This document shows positions 15,717-24,751 of a stretch of 48,320 nucleotides of DNA, in pieces. Position numbers and translations under genes: made by a program. This DNA is from QNZT01 sp964651755 (lineage in GTDB: Bacteria > Campylobacterota > Campylobacteria > Campylobacterales > QNZT01): positions 1-48,320 of the forward strand of contig CAZYZD010000006.1 in assembly GCA_964651755.1 (NCBI GenBank). Reading direction: 5' to 3'. The notes below the pieces were generated by a model. It had not been told where the DNA came from. It did not search any database and was given only the letters and a program-made list of their open reading frames with translations. Numbering within the stretch: position 1 is the first letter of the stretch; each line of letters starts with the position of its first letter.

Positions 15717-17638
15717 GTTTGAAAGATTCAAAACTCTATGTGATGTCCGGAGTTACGGCTCTGTTGTATCTATGGTTATACAGCAGCCCATATATCAAAT
15801 ATATCGATTATAAAATATATGATTTTTTTTCACAGAAACTGGATATAAAAAAAAGTGAGAAAAATGCGATTACTCCTTCTGTGGTAATTGTTGAAATTGA
15901 TAAAAAAAGTATCAATGCCCTTGGGCAGTGGCCGTGGCACAGGATTGTGACGGCAAACCTGATCAATAAGATCAACACTGCACATCCTTCTGCTATCGGA
16001 TTGAATATAATGTTTCGGCAGGAAGATAAGAGTTCTGTAGTATCGCTTCAGAAGTTTTATAAAAACTATATGGGATATCAGCTTAAAGTAAGAGGGTTGC
16101 CTACAAGATTTTTTGATAATGATAAAATTCTTGCCGATGCATTTGCACGTGCCAGAATTGTCTTACCGGTCTATATGCAGGATACGCCGCTTTCTGTACG
16201 AAAATGTGATCCGATCCTTAAAGATGCCGGATTGCTAAAAGATGCGACCACGACTTACCGTGCAGCCTCGATGCTGTGTAATATTGACCAGCTGCATAAC
16301 AGAAGTTATGGATTTGGTTTTATCAATACACAGATAGATAAAGATGGCGTACTGAGGCGTTCACCGCTTTTTATCCGCTATAAAAAAGAGATAATTCCTG
16401 CATTTGCTCTGGCAAACTTGCTGGCGATTGATAAAAATATTGCTTTTCCATCTCCCGGATGTGTGAAAATCCTCGATCATGAATTTCATATCAATAGTGC
16501 ATCGGAAGTACTTCTCTATTTTTATGAACCAAAGAGATATAAAAGAGTGTCGGCAATCGATATACTGGAAAATAAGATTCCTGAAAATCAACTGGCTGGC
16601 AAAATAGTATTGGTGGGTACTTCATTGATTGGAGACAGCAACAAGCATATAGTTACGACTTCAGATGCTTTGAACGGTACAGATGTGAGTGCGACGATTA
16701 TTGAAAATATTGTCAATGACCATCTGTTATGGCAGCCTGAGATTTTAAAACCGGCAGGGGTGGTGCTGGCATTTCTTCTCTCCGTTGTTGCTGTTATAAT
16801 GGTATATCGTAAACTTTATTATCATCTGGTAGTGTGGTATGTCACTGTTTTCGTTTTATCGTTTTTTATAGCATGGCTGCTCTTTTTGTATGGGATATAT
16901 ATTAGTATTGCATATTTTTGGATACCGCTTCTGATACATTTCATCCTGCTTAGTTTTGTTGTCTTGTATTTGAATGACAGAGAGAAAAAGAGATATTACA
17001 GAGAGCTTTCAAGTTCACACTCTGCGGCACTGGCAAGTATGGTTCTGGTTGCCGGTACAAAAGATTTTGAAACCGGGGCACATTTGAACAGAACCAAAGA
17101 GTATATGAAACTGCTTGCACACTATTTGAAAGAGAAAGGAGTTTACTCAAATGTACTTTCGGATGATTTTATCGATATTATCTATCATGCGGCACCTTTG
17201 CATGATATCGGCAAAGTAGGTATTCCGGATGCTATATTGCAAAAGCCCGGTAAACTGGATGAAAATGAATTTAAGATTATGAAAGAGCATCCAAAACTGG
17301 GAATGGAGATTATTCAAAAAGCGATGCGCTACTATAGTGAAAACAGTTTTTTACATGCAGCATACAATATTGCCTATTTTCATCATGAAAAGTGGGACGG
17401 CAGCGGTTATCCGTGTGGACTCAAAGGGGAAGAGATTCCCCTTGAAGCAAGATTGATGGCACTGGTAGATGTTTATGATGCACTTATCAGCAGGCGCTGT
17501 TATAAAGAGGCATTCAGCTATGAAAAAGCGGAAAATATCATTATCAGCGAAAGCGGCAAACATTTTGATCCAAAGATTGCAGACTCTTTTAAAGAGTTAA
17601 AAAAAGAGTTTCGCGAAATTGCCCAAAGGTACAGATAA
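15713..17638 (+). CDS. CHASE2-domain HD-GYP c-di-GMP phosphodiesterase
   Basis: A 641-residue membrane receptor. An N-terminal membrane helix is followed by a CHASE2 periplasmic domain (about 40-325, with VIVEIDKKSIN and GQWPWHR), three membrane helices (about 335-425) and an HD-GYP domain. Catalytic features are intact: HDIGKVGIP at 497-505, EHP, FHHEKWDGSGYP (GYP about 565-567) and LVDVYDAL. HD-GYP proteins hydrolyse cyclic di-GMP. There is no GGDEF or response-regulator domain. With the FecR and OmpA-like partners it would link envelope state to c-di-GMP level, hence motility or biofilm. Confidence 0.9.
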   Translation: MSLKDSKLYVMSGVTALLYLWLYSSPYIKYIDYKIYDFFSQKLDIKKSEKNAITPSVVIVEIDKKSINALGQWPWHRIVTANLINKINTAHPSAIGLNIMFRQEDKSSVVSLQKFYKNYMGYQLKVRGLPTRFFDNDKILADAFARARIVLPVYMQDTPLSVRKCDPILKDAGLLKDATTTYRAASMLCNIDQLHNRSYGFGFINTQIDKDGVLRRSPLFIRYKKEIIPAFALANLLAIDKNIAFPSPGCVKILDHEFHINSASEVLLYFYEPKRYKRVSAIDILENKIPENQLAGKIVLVGTSLIGDSNKHIVTTSDALNGTDVSATIIENIVNDHLLWQPEILKPAGVVLAFLLSVVAVIMVYRKLYYHLVVWYVTVFVLSFFIAWLLFLYGIYISIAYFWIPLLIHFILLSFVVLYLNDREKKRYYRELSSSHSAALASMVLVAGTKDFETGAHLNRTKEYMKLLAHYLKEKGVYSNVLSDDFIDIIYHAAPLHDIGKVGIPDAILQKPGKLDENEFKIMKEHPKLGMEIIQKAMRYYSENSFLHAAYNIAYFHHEKWDGSGYPCGLKGEEIPLEARLMALVDVYDALISRRCYKEAFSYEKAENIIISESGKHFDPKIADSFKELKKEFREIAQRYR

Positions 17639-17646
17639 AAAGCAGT

Positions 17647-18462
17647 TCAGCGTACTACTTCCTCTATCAGTACGGAGATATTTTTATCTGTAAATGTCTC
17701 TTTGTCAATCATTTCGATGATCTCTTCATGAGAATAGTTGTTATGCGGGTAAACGACTACAAAGAGTTTATCTCCTGTTTTAAGGTAATGGTTCTCTCCG
17801 TAAGGTGTATAGCGTGTTGCACCGATGGAGATCAAAAGCTGGTTTGGATAATTTGCATCCCGGATTAGTGCAGGCAAATCTTCGAGTGGTCCCTGATCCT
17901 GTTGATGATTGAGTTTGTCAGTAATCCACTCAATGAGTTTTTTATGAAAATAGCTGTATCCCGGAAGAGGAGAGTTTTCACCATATTGGTGAAGGGTGTT
18001 GTTACGTTTGATAAAAGAGGTAAGTGTATAGTTGTCCATTACACCTCCTGTGGAGAAGGTATCAACAGGAAGCATGTTTTTTGCGACACCTTTGCTCTGT
18101 TTACCCCAGTTCTTTTTCTGACTGATTTTGGATGCGCCCTGGATACGGATGGAACAGTCGTTATAGGCACCGAATTTTACGGGAGTCAGTTTTATGATTT
18201 TGCCCTCGTGATAGGTTATATCGCATAAAAGGGCGACTTCCGGTTCCATTTGTATGGGATCCTCCGGTTTTCGTATGGTTGTTTCCGAAAATGGGTAGAT
18301 ACCCAAAAATGTATTGTTTTGAGGAACATATGTCGGGAAGATACCTTTTGGTGCATCTTCTTCCTCTGTAACAATACCGATAAAATCTTCACTTTCACCC
18401 GCCTGTTCAAGATGTCTGGCAAAGTTGCCGGCAATACCGAAACCGATGATGTTTTCTGTCAT
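17647..18462 (-). CDS. DUF5718-like protein, unknown function
   Basis: A 271-residue soluble protein beginning with IGFGIAGNFARHLEQAGE, followed by EDAPKGIFPTYVP, FLGIYPFSE and a central EPEVALLCDI. These remembered features match the family called DUF5718, possibly distantly related to fumarylacetoacetate-hydrolase folds; I am not certain. The ATG at 18462 is chosen for its AAAGGAG site rather than an in-frame ATG 96 bases upstream, which lies before the promoter. It has its own near-consensus promoter and appears monocistronic. The biochemical role is not known. Confidence 0.65.
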   Translation of the reverse strand: MTENIIGFGIAGNFARHLEQAGESEDFIGIVTEEEDAPKGIFPTYVPQNNTFLGIYPFSETTIRKPEDPIQMEPEVALLCDITYHEGKIIKLTPVKFGAYNDCSIRIQGASKISQKKNWGKQSKGVAKNMLPVDTFSTGGVMDNYTLTSFIKRNNTLHQYGENSPLPGYSYFHKKLIEWITDKLNHQQDQGPLEDLPALIRDANYPNQLLISIGATRYTPYGENHYLKTGDKLFVVVYPHNNYSHEEIIEMIDKETFTDKNISVLIEEVVR

Positions 18463-18499
18463 GAAACTCCTTTGTAACTGTTTGAAAATAAATTTTCTA

Positions 18500-18528
18500 A
18501 TAGTAGTGTGATACAAAGCTATTGTCAA
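18500..18528 (-). promoter_or_regulatory. Near-consensus sigma-70 promoter of the DUF5718-like gene
   Basis: On the minus strand TTGACA (18528-18523) and TACTAT (18505-18500) have exactly 17 bases between them. The predicted start near 18493 gives a leader of about 30 bases and supports the ATG at 18462. Confidence 0.65.
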
Positions 18529-18608
18529 GTGAGAGAAAAGAGAGTGTGGTATATTCATTATCTATGATACGATATACTACGAAATATCAAAACAGAAGGG
18601 AGGATGCC

Positions 18609-18812
18609 ATGAAAGAGCATCATGAAAAAGTTGAAAAATTGACAAAAGCAGTCAGGGAAGCAGAACACCTGACACCTGAAGAGAAGAGTATGACACTTGA
18701 AAAGATTGCCGAGTGGAAGTTGGAAGATAAAGCATTTTCGCTTTTGCCAAACGAACTTGCGAAGCTTTCTGAAAAAGTTGTTCCAATTCTTGAAGAGATC
18801 GGACTACTTTAA
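18609..18812 (+). CDS. Small acidic helical protein, unknown function
   Basis: A 67-residue, highly charged and probably all-helical protein (KEHHEKVEKLTKAVREAEHL at its start). GGGAGG lies four bases before the ATG, and a TATACT -10-like box lies at 18573-18578, so it looks like a true gene despite its size. The last nine bases overlap the end of the convergent mscS gene. The function is unknown. Confidence 0.6.
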   Translation: MKEHHEKVEKLTKAVREAEHLTPEEKSMTLEKIAEWKLEDKAFSLLPNELAKLSEKVVPILEEIGLL

Positions 18813-20732
18813 TCTTTTGAGTGCTTCGGCACTCTGGGCAATATTTTCTTTATCAAAATAGAGTGTCTGAGACGGGAATGCAAACTCCAGGTTGTGCTGC
18901 TCTAAAATCTCCATAATTTTGAACATAATATCCTGTTTGACAGCCAGCCACTCTTCCCAGTTGACAGATTTTGTAAAGGTATAGATCAAAATATCGATAG
19001 AAGAGGCGGAAAAAGTATCAAGATAGACAAGGAGGGTGGTTTTTATACCCAGTTTGGCTTCCAGTTCGACAAATTTTCCTGCCTCTTTATGTCGTCTTCT
19101 GATACTGCGATAGTCGATCTTTTGATGCGTAATGATATCTGGATGGTTTTGAAGCATCTCTTTTATCTCTTCAATAGCAGCTTCGATATTCTCTTTTTGT
19201 GCGCTGTATGTTACACCGATATGCATTTTGATACGTCGTCCATAAGTGCGTCTGTTCCAGTTTTTTAACGGTGTATTTGCAAGCTTGGAGTTTGGAACAG
19301 TGATGAGGGCATTGTCAAATGTTCTGATTTTGGTGGAGATAAAGCCGATTTCGACGACTGTACCTTCTACATCCGAAGTTTGAATCCAGTCTCCCTGGGA
19401 AAAAGATTCATCAAAAATGATTTTAAGAAGACCGAAAAAGTTGGAGAGGGTATCCTGTGCGGCAAGTGCGACTGCCAGACCACCAATACCCAGAGAAGCA
19501 ATAAGTCCGGTTACATTAACTCCCATTTTGACAAGTGCTACCAAAAAAGCTGCCACGAAAATTATGACTTTTGTGACAGAGAGTATAAGATTTAGAAGTT
19601 CGCTTCTTAACTGTTTGTTTTTTTCTCCCTGTTTACTGTGAAAATAGAGGAAAAATATATTTTCGACCAGCTGCATCAGAATATAGGCAATCATAATGAT
19701 GTAAAAGATATAGAAAAACTGTTCTGCTTTTTCGGAAAGAGGCATCGGATAACGCAGAACTTCCAGAGCGAGTTTCAATCCGATACCATTGATGAGAAGA
19801 GAGACAGGTTTTCTGATACTGTCGAGATTGTCGATAAGAATATCGTCTGTTTCATCTTCCTCCTGGAGAATTCTTGTCTTGAAATAGTTGTAGAGTCTTT
19901 TATAGATGAGGTAATTCAATATCCAGAAAAAGAGGATAACAAAGGTAAAAAGTATTACTCTTCCTATGTCAAGTTTAAGATAGCGAAGATAGATATTGAT
20001 CTTGGCAGCAAGCGGTTGTTTATTGATATAGTTGATAAGGTTGTCCAGTTGTAATTCTGCAGCGATTGAGTGGTATGTCAGAAGTTTTGCGTTGATTGTC
20101 AGATAGTCCAGAAAGCTTTCAAAAAAATAATAATCGCGTGCCAGGTCAAAAAAGTTTTTTTTGATTTGCTGTGCGACTGTCCCTTTCTGGGAAGAGACCT
20201 CTTCATAAACTGCTATGATGTCTTTAATCGCTATACTTTTTTCGAGCAACTCTTTTTGTTTTTGTATATACTCTATGAGATTTTTTTCTTCGAGGGTGGT
20301 CCAGTTGTCTGCAAGGTAATGGAAAAATGTGTAAATTTGCTGTTTTAATTTCAGCGATTGGACTTTGAGTTTATCGCGTTTGACTGCCTGAAGATAGCCA
20401 TATTTTCTGTTGGCATCTATTTTCAGCATGAGTGTATTGATTTTTTTCTCACTCTCTTTTGGATTAAAATAGGGATTGTTTGCTTTGTCGAGAGAGTATG
20501 GTTCATTTTTTAGTTTAAGCAGCAAGCCTTCATAGGCATGTACCCGCTCTTCCAGTCGTGCAGTGGTTTGGTTTTCGTCAAATATTTTGCTGGTATTGGT
20601 GTCTGAAATCAGTGTGATGATGATTTCATCAGAAAAAAATTTCTTTTCGATTTCAATCAGTTCCTGCCAGAAAGAGTTTGCACCAAAGAGCGCTATTGTA
20701 AAGAGTAACAGAACTGATAAAACTCTTTTCAT
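18804..20732 (-). CDS. MscS-family mechanosensitive channel, long form
   Basis: A 642-residue MscS-type channel. It has a signal peptide (1-18), a helical, coiled periplasmic region (about 20-255), five or so membrane helices (about 257-430), and the pore/beta signature GIGGLAVALAAQDTLSNFFG followed by FDESFSQGDWIQ and a C-terminal alpha/beta vestibule. Such channels open under membrane tension to release solutes during hypo-osmotic shock; the long N-terminus resembles MscK/YnaI-type members. GGGAG precedes the ATG. A second MscS gene is encoded at 39526. Confidence 0.9.
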   Translation of the reverse strand: MKRVLSVLLLFTIALFGANSFWQELIEIEKKFFSDEIIITLISDTNTSKIFDENQTTARLEERVHAYEGLLLKLKNEPYSLDKANNPYFNPKESEKKINTLMLKIDANRKYGYLQAVKRDKLKVQSLKLKQQIYTFFHYLADNWTTLEEKNLIEYIQKQKELLEKSIAIKDIIAVYEEVSSQKGTVAQQIKKNFFDLARDYYFFESFLDYLTINAKLLTYHSIAAELQLDNLINYINKQPLAAKINIYLRYLKLDIGRVILFTFVILFFWILNYLIYKRLYNYFKTRILQEEDETDDILIDNLDSIRKPVSLLINGIGLKLALEVLRYPMPLSEKAEQFFYIFYIIMIAYILMQLVENIFFLYFHSKQGEKNKQLRSELLNLILSVTKVIIFVAAFLVALVKMGVNVTGLIASLGIGGLAVALAAQDTLSNFFGLLKIIFDESFSQGDWIQTSDVEGTVVEIGFISTKIRTFDNALITVPNSKLANTPLKNWNRRTYGRRIKMHIGVTYSAQKENIEAAIEEIKEMLQNHPDIITHQKIDYRSIRRRHKEAGKFVELEAKLGIKTTLLVYLDTFSASSIDILIYTFTKSVNWEEWLAVKQDIMFKIMEILEQHNLEFAFPSQTLYFDKENIAQSAEALKRLK

Positions 20733-20761
20733 ACTTTTTCTCCCAATTAAAATATGGGCGT

Positions 20762-20767
20762 ATTATA
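20762..20767 (-). promoter_or_regulatory. -10 box of the long mscS gene
   Basis: The minus strand reads TTTCGCTATAAT, with TATAAT at 20767-20762, inside the 43-base gap between the chemoreceptor stop and the mscS ATG. This separates mscS transcriptionally from the upstream sensory cluster. Confidence 0.5.
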
Positions 20768-20775
20768 GCGAAACT

Positions 20776-22212
20776 TTATGTGATGTGGGCAAACTTTTTC
20801 TCTTCTGTTACATTGACAATTTTTGTGGCTGTTGTAAAGTTTTCATAAGAGTGTTCTTTTGCTGTGTTCAGGTCAATGAGGCAATTCTCTATAAGTGATT
20901 GCATTTCGTGTACAAGATGGTGAATTTTTTGTATCTGTTCATCTTGAAGATTGGATGTTTGTGTAATGTTATAAACAATTTCCATTGTTTTGGATACTTG
21001 TTCAACCAAGTGATGATATCCCTCGATCATGCCTGCTGAAATTTCATTGCCGAATTCCGCTTTGGAGATAGCTGTGCTGACAACTGCTTTAATCTCTTTG
21101 GATGCTTTTGCTGTCTGGGTAGCAAGATTACGTACTTCATGTGCTACAACTGCGAATCCTTTTCCTGCCTCTCCTGCTGTTGATGCTTCCACCGCTGCGT
21201 TAAGAGAAAGGATATTGGTTTGCATTGTAATTTTGTCTATAATTGTAATCGCATTGTTGATGGTGGCTACTTGTTCTTTGATATCTGACATCGCTTCTGC
21301 TGTTTTTTTTGCAAGAGCTTCACCCTCTTTAGCAGCATCACTGACAGCCTGGGAATAGGATGTTATAAAAGAGGCGCTTTCAACATTTGTTTTGATATGG
21401 TCATTAACCGCATCTACAGTCTCGATGATAACATTGAGTTCATTTTTAAGATTTTCATTGATGTGTTTGTATGCAGTCTCTATATTTTGATTGACTGTAT
21501 GTGCTTTTTCTTTAAATTCGGTACCATAGGTCTGATCATTTTTTAACATATGGGAAATTACTTTTCCAAGGTTGTTGATAGAAATTTCGATCAACCCTTT
21601 TGGATTGGGTATTGGATGACGATAATCTTCGTTTGCATAGTTTTCTATGGCATGAAGAATCTGGTTTAGGTCATGACCTATATTTTTTTCCAGGCTCTCA
21701 AGCATTTCATTGATCTCTGTATAGGCTTTTTGTAAAATAGGGTTGCTTGGTATGGTCTTGATACGACGGCTGTAATCTCCCTTTTCAACTGCTTTGGCAT
21801 GTGCTATGAACTCTTCTATAAAAGCTTGATCTTTGATGAGTTGTTTTTCTACTTCTTTCATTTTTGCATTGATTGCATCTGAAATGGCACCTGTGTTTTC
21901 TTCAATAAAACTGATTTTATCCTGCTTCCCTGCAAGATAATCAAGAAAACCGAAAACGCCGCTTTGTACGTTATCAAGTCTGTGGATAAATATTTTACGT
22001 ATTAAAAGAATTAATAGTGTAGAAAAAAGTATTATAACTGAGAATGTAAAAAGTACGATGTGTAAATAAACATTGCTGACTGATTCCGGTTGAAGGTTAT
22101 TCGAAACGATAAATGCACTGCCAAGTGCTGTGATTATTGCGACAAAGGTAATTGCCAAAATAGGTATATAGAGAAGTTTATGTTTAATATCTCTGTTTGG
22201 GTCAGTTTGCAT
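20776..22212 (-). CDS. Methyl-accepting chemotaxis protein lacking a periplasmic sensor domain
   Basis: A 478-residue chemoreceptor. Two membrane helices (about 14-36 and 47-68) are separated by only about ten residues, so there is no periplasmic ligand-binding domain. A HAMP-like and coiled-coil linker follows (about 70-260), then the signalling hairpin with LSLNAAVEASTAGEAGKGF and AVVAHEVRNLATQTAKA, the CheA/CheW contact tip. The 116-base gap upstream has no convincing -10 box, so it may be read from the preceding NIT-P-box genes. It probably takes its input from those proteins or from the cytoplasm. Confidence 0.9.
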   Translation of the reverse strand: MQTDPNRDIKHKLLYIPILAITFVAIITALGSAFIVSNNLQPESVSNVYLHIVLFTFSVIILFSTLLILLIRKIFIHRLDNVQSGVFGFLDYLAGKQDKISFIEENTGAISDAINAKMKEVEKQLIKDQAFIEEFIAHAKAVEKGDYSRRIKTIPSNPILQKAYTEINEMLESLEKNIGHDLNQILHAIENYANEDYRHPIPNPKGLIEISINNLGKVISHMLKNDQTYGTEFKEKAHTVNQNIETAYKHINENLKNELNVIIETVDAVNDHIKTNVESASFITSYSQAVSDAAKEGEALAKKTAEAMSDIKEQVATINNAITIIDKITMQTNILSLNAAVEASTAGEAGKGFAVVAHEVRNLATQTAKASKEIKAVVSTAISKAEFGNEISAGMIEGYHHLVEQVSKTMEIVYNITQTSNLQDEQIQKIHHLVHEMQSLIENCLIDLNTAKEHSYENFTTATKIVNVTEEKKFAHIT

Positions 22213-22328
22213 AATAACTCTTTTATGAAAGATCTTTATGAAGCTAATAGGTATTGCTTCCTTGATACAGTATATATCGGTTTTTGGAGAAATAGTTTTA
22301 ATGAGAGTGAAATCAGATGGAGATTTTG

Positions 22329-24083
22329 TTATTCTGAGGAAATAAATTTTTTGAGATTAATTGAGACAATAAATTCAGTACCTTTCTTTGAATCACTTTG
22401 TACTTGAAGACTTCCGTCAATTTGTTTGACAAGTTGTCTTGCTTTGAGAAAATCTTTAATATATGGGGAAAAAGTTTCTGCTAAAGGATTAAAAGAATTT
22501 GAGTAGCCTCGTCTAATCCTTTTTCTCTCTTCCGGTGAAAGATAGAGAGTACTATCTTTGATTGTAAAGGAGAGTGCAGTTTCAAATTTTTTTTGTGCAA
22601 TATTCTCAATATGCAGTGTTGCTTCTTTTCGTAAAGAAGAGGGATGCATCGTGACATCAAGAAAGAGTGTTAGTATCTCTTTGATCTTTTTACGGTCACC
22701 CAGACAAATATCCGGTAAGGAAGGATCAATTGCATAATGAAATGAGATATTTCTTTGTTGGGAAATAGGGATATAAGGTTTAATAATTTCTTTAAAAAGC
22801 TGAATTGGTGAAAAGCTACTCTCTTCATATATTTTCTCTTCACTTTTTGGTACAGCTACAGTAACACTTGTAATCTCTTCTTCTGTTTCTACAGGAAGTT
22901 CCTTTTTTGCAGGAGCAATATTTGTCAGGGGGAGATCTTCATCATCTGTAAGAAGAGGATTAGCCAATGGAGTTTTTTGATTAATGGAAAATGATTCTGC
23001 TACAGGTAGTTGTGTATGGTGCTTTGCAATCGCATATTTTTTATGATGTTTGATTTGAATATCCGGATTCTTTTCTTTGATTTTTTGTTTTGAAAGAGGT
23101 AATGGTTTTTTATAGAGTTTATATAAAATGAAAAGAAAAAGGATTGTCAAGAGTACCACTAAAAGGTTTATATAGAGTGAAACAGGAATGATTGATTTAA
23201 AATCAAGTGATTTAAGATAGTCATAGAGGGTATTTGCTGTCTCTTTTGTATAATCGATATTTTGCTGCATTTTGTGCATCCATGTGCTTGTATCAATATT
23301 ATAGTTTCCGCTACCGGTACCTCGTAAAACAGCTCTTCGAAGAAGTGTAAGAGTTGCGCTTAATTCATTAGGATGCAGAGATTTTTTCAAAATTTCATAA
23401 ATAGGTTTTTTAGAGAGGGATTCTAAATAGGGAAATTGTTCGTTTTTAAGTACATTTTCCCAGATCATCAGATCTGGCATACTCATCTTTTGTTTTTTTG
23501 CCAGAATATAGGCGATGTAGCTTTGTTCCTGATTGAGATTGTTTCTCATATTGATTAATTCTTTGAAGGTCGTAAAATAGAGTGTTACAGAATCAATGCT
23601 TTCAGAAAGTTTGGTCAGCCATAATCGGGATTGCTGCATAAGAGGTTCAATAATTTTATTTTGATAATATGTAAAAAGAAGATTGTTGTAATCTTCATTA
23701 ATGACATCAACACGCGAGCGTACATAGCGAAGATCTTCACTGATGTTTTGAAAAGATTTACGAATAGAGTTCATTTGGGGATATTGCTGTATATAGGAGA
23801 GTAATTTTTCCAGTGCTTTGTCGGATTCTTCTCTTTGTGTTGCAATTGTTTGAAAGTCAGTTTTCCCTTTGTATCCGAGGTAGAGGGCACTGAGAAGGCG
23901 CTCTTTTTCCAATTTTTGTATTGTATTGTCCATATGATCGATAAGGTTGATATAGATATCGCTTGATTGTACAACTTGATAGTTTTGATAAGAGTGGTAT
24001 GTTCGATAGGAAAAATAGAGTGATGTTATTGCTGTAATAAATATTAGTATGATTAAGAGGGGTTTACGAGCAATATTTTTCAT
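22329..24083 (-). CDS. NIT-domain membrane protein with degenerate histidine-kinase ATPase tail
   Basis: A 584-residue protein: membrane helix (4-24), periplasmic four-helix NIT-like domain (about 40-295, with KERLLSALYLGYKG and QREESDKALE), second membrane helix (about 302-322), a charged, low-complexity linker (about 325-425) and a C-terminal region aligned to HATPase_c (about 430-580, from FSPIQLF and GDRKKIKEIL to KKGTEFIVSINL). There is no phospho-accepting histidine helix. The N-box reads FLDVTMHPSS, and the G1/G2 glycine boxes are lost, so kinase activity is unlikely. NIT domains bind nitrate or nitrite. Its ATG overlaps the preceding gene in ATGA. Confidence 0.75.
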   Translation of the reverse strand: MKNIARKPLLIILIFITAITSLYFSYRTYHSYQNYQVVQSSDIYINLIDHMDNTIQKLEKERLLSALYLGYKGKTDFQTIATQREESDKALEKLLSYIQQYPQMNSIRKSFQNISEDLRYVRSRVDVINEDYNNLLFTYYQNKIIEPLMQQSRLWLTKLSESIDSVTLYFTTFKELINMRNNLNQEQSYIAYILAKKQKMSMPDLMIWENVLKNEQFPYLESLSKKPIYEILKKSLHPNELSATLTLLRRAVLRGTGSGNYNIDTSTWMHKMQQNIDYTKETANTLYDYLKSLDFKSIIPVSLYINLLVVLLTILFLFILYKLYKKPLPLSKQKIKEKNPDIQIKHHKKYAIAKHHTQLPVAESFSINQKTPLANPLLTDDEDLPLTNIAPAKKELPVETEEEITSVTVAVPKSEEKIYEESSFSPIQLFKEIIKPYIPISQQRNISFHYAIDPSLPDICLGDRKKIKEILTLFLDVTMHPSSLRKEATLHIENIAQKKFETALSFTIKDSTLYLSPEERKRIRRGYSNSFNPLAETFSPYIKDFLKARQLVKQIDGSLQVQSDSKKGTEFIVSINLKKFISSE

Positions 24084-24739
24084 AATTTATCCACGCTTTG
24101 TTTTAGATCTTCAACGGCTATAGCTACAATATGTGGTATAAAATAGTGTGGTTCAGAGTTGAAAAGTCTCTTATATGAGTGCCATGAAGTGTAAATATTG
24201 CGGTTGATATGTTGTATCATTTTTTCAATAGTATTCAGTTCCTGAGAGAGAATTTTTTTGTTCTCTGAAGGAGAAAACTGAAGATGTACAGCCATATAGA
24301 GTTTTGATAATCTCAAGATATGATATTGCAGATCCTCTTTAAAAAGATTTTCATTCAAACTTTCCAATATTGAGTTAACACCTTCTACCAGAGAGTCCGT
24401 ATAATCTAGGAATTTTTGTACATTTGCTGCATTTGTATTGTCTTCCAGAAGATCATATAATTCATCTTTTGTGTAGGAGAGATAATCAAGCATGGAATGA
24501 ATATCTTCATTTGAAGTATCTTTTGCAATTATTCTCAAATCTTTTTCAATAGAGGCAAGACTTTTTTGAAGTTTGGGAAGATATTGGAAATGATTGGGGT
24601 TATGATACAAGAAGAGATAATCATTGGCAAGTTTTTGACTTAGCAATTTAATCTCTGCTGCTGCCTGGGCTGATTGTGTTTGTGCCTGCAGCTGTTGCAA
24701 AGAGAGTAAAAAGAGTAAAAAAACTGCAATTATCTTCAA
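24080..24739 (-). CDS. Exported PilJ/NarX-like helical protein, divergent member
   Basis: A 219-residue protein with a signal peptide (about 1-19, ending LQAQ) and an all-helical periplasmic body. Residues 27-48 (AAEIKLLSQKLANDYLFLYHNP) keep the frame of a P-box but lack the AGKQRM core seen in its two upstream neighbours, so ligand binding may be lost or altered. The start is TTG at 24739 with AAGAG upstream. Twelve bases separate it from the preceding gene, and its stop overlaps the NIT gene. It is probably a paralogue produced by duplication within the operon. Confidence 0.6.
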   Translation of the reverse strand: MKIIAVFLLFLLSLQQLQAQTQSAQAAAEIKLLSQKLANDYLFLYHNPNHFQYLPKLQKSLASIEKDLRIIAKDTSNEDIHSMLDYLSYTKDELYDLLEDNTNAANVQKFLDYTDSLVEGVNSILESLNENLFKEDLQYHILRLSKLYMAVHLQFSPSENKKILSQELNTIEKMIQHINRNIYTSWHSYKRLFNSEPHYFIPHIVAIAVEDLKQSVDKL

Positions 24740-24751
24740 AACTTGACTCTT

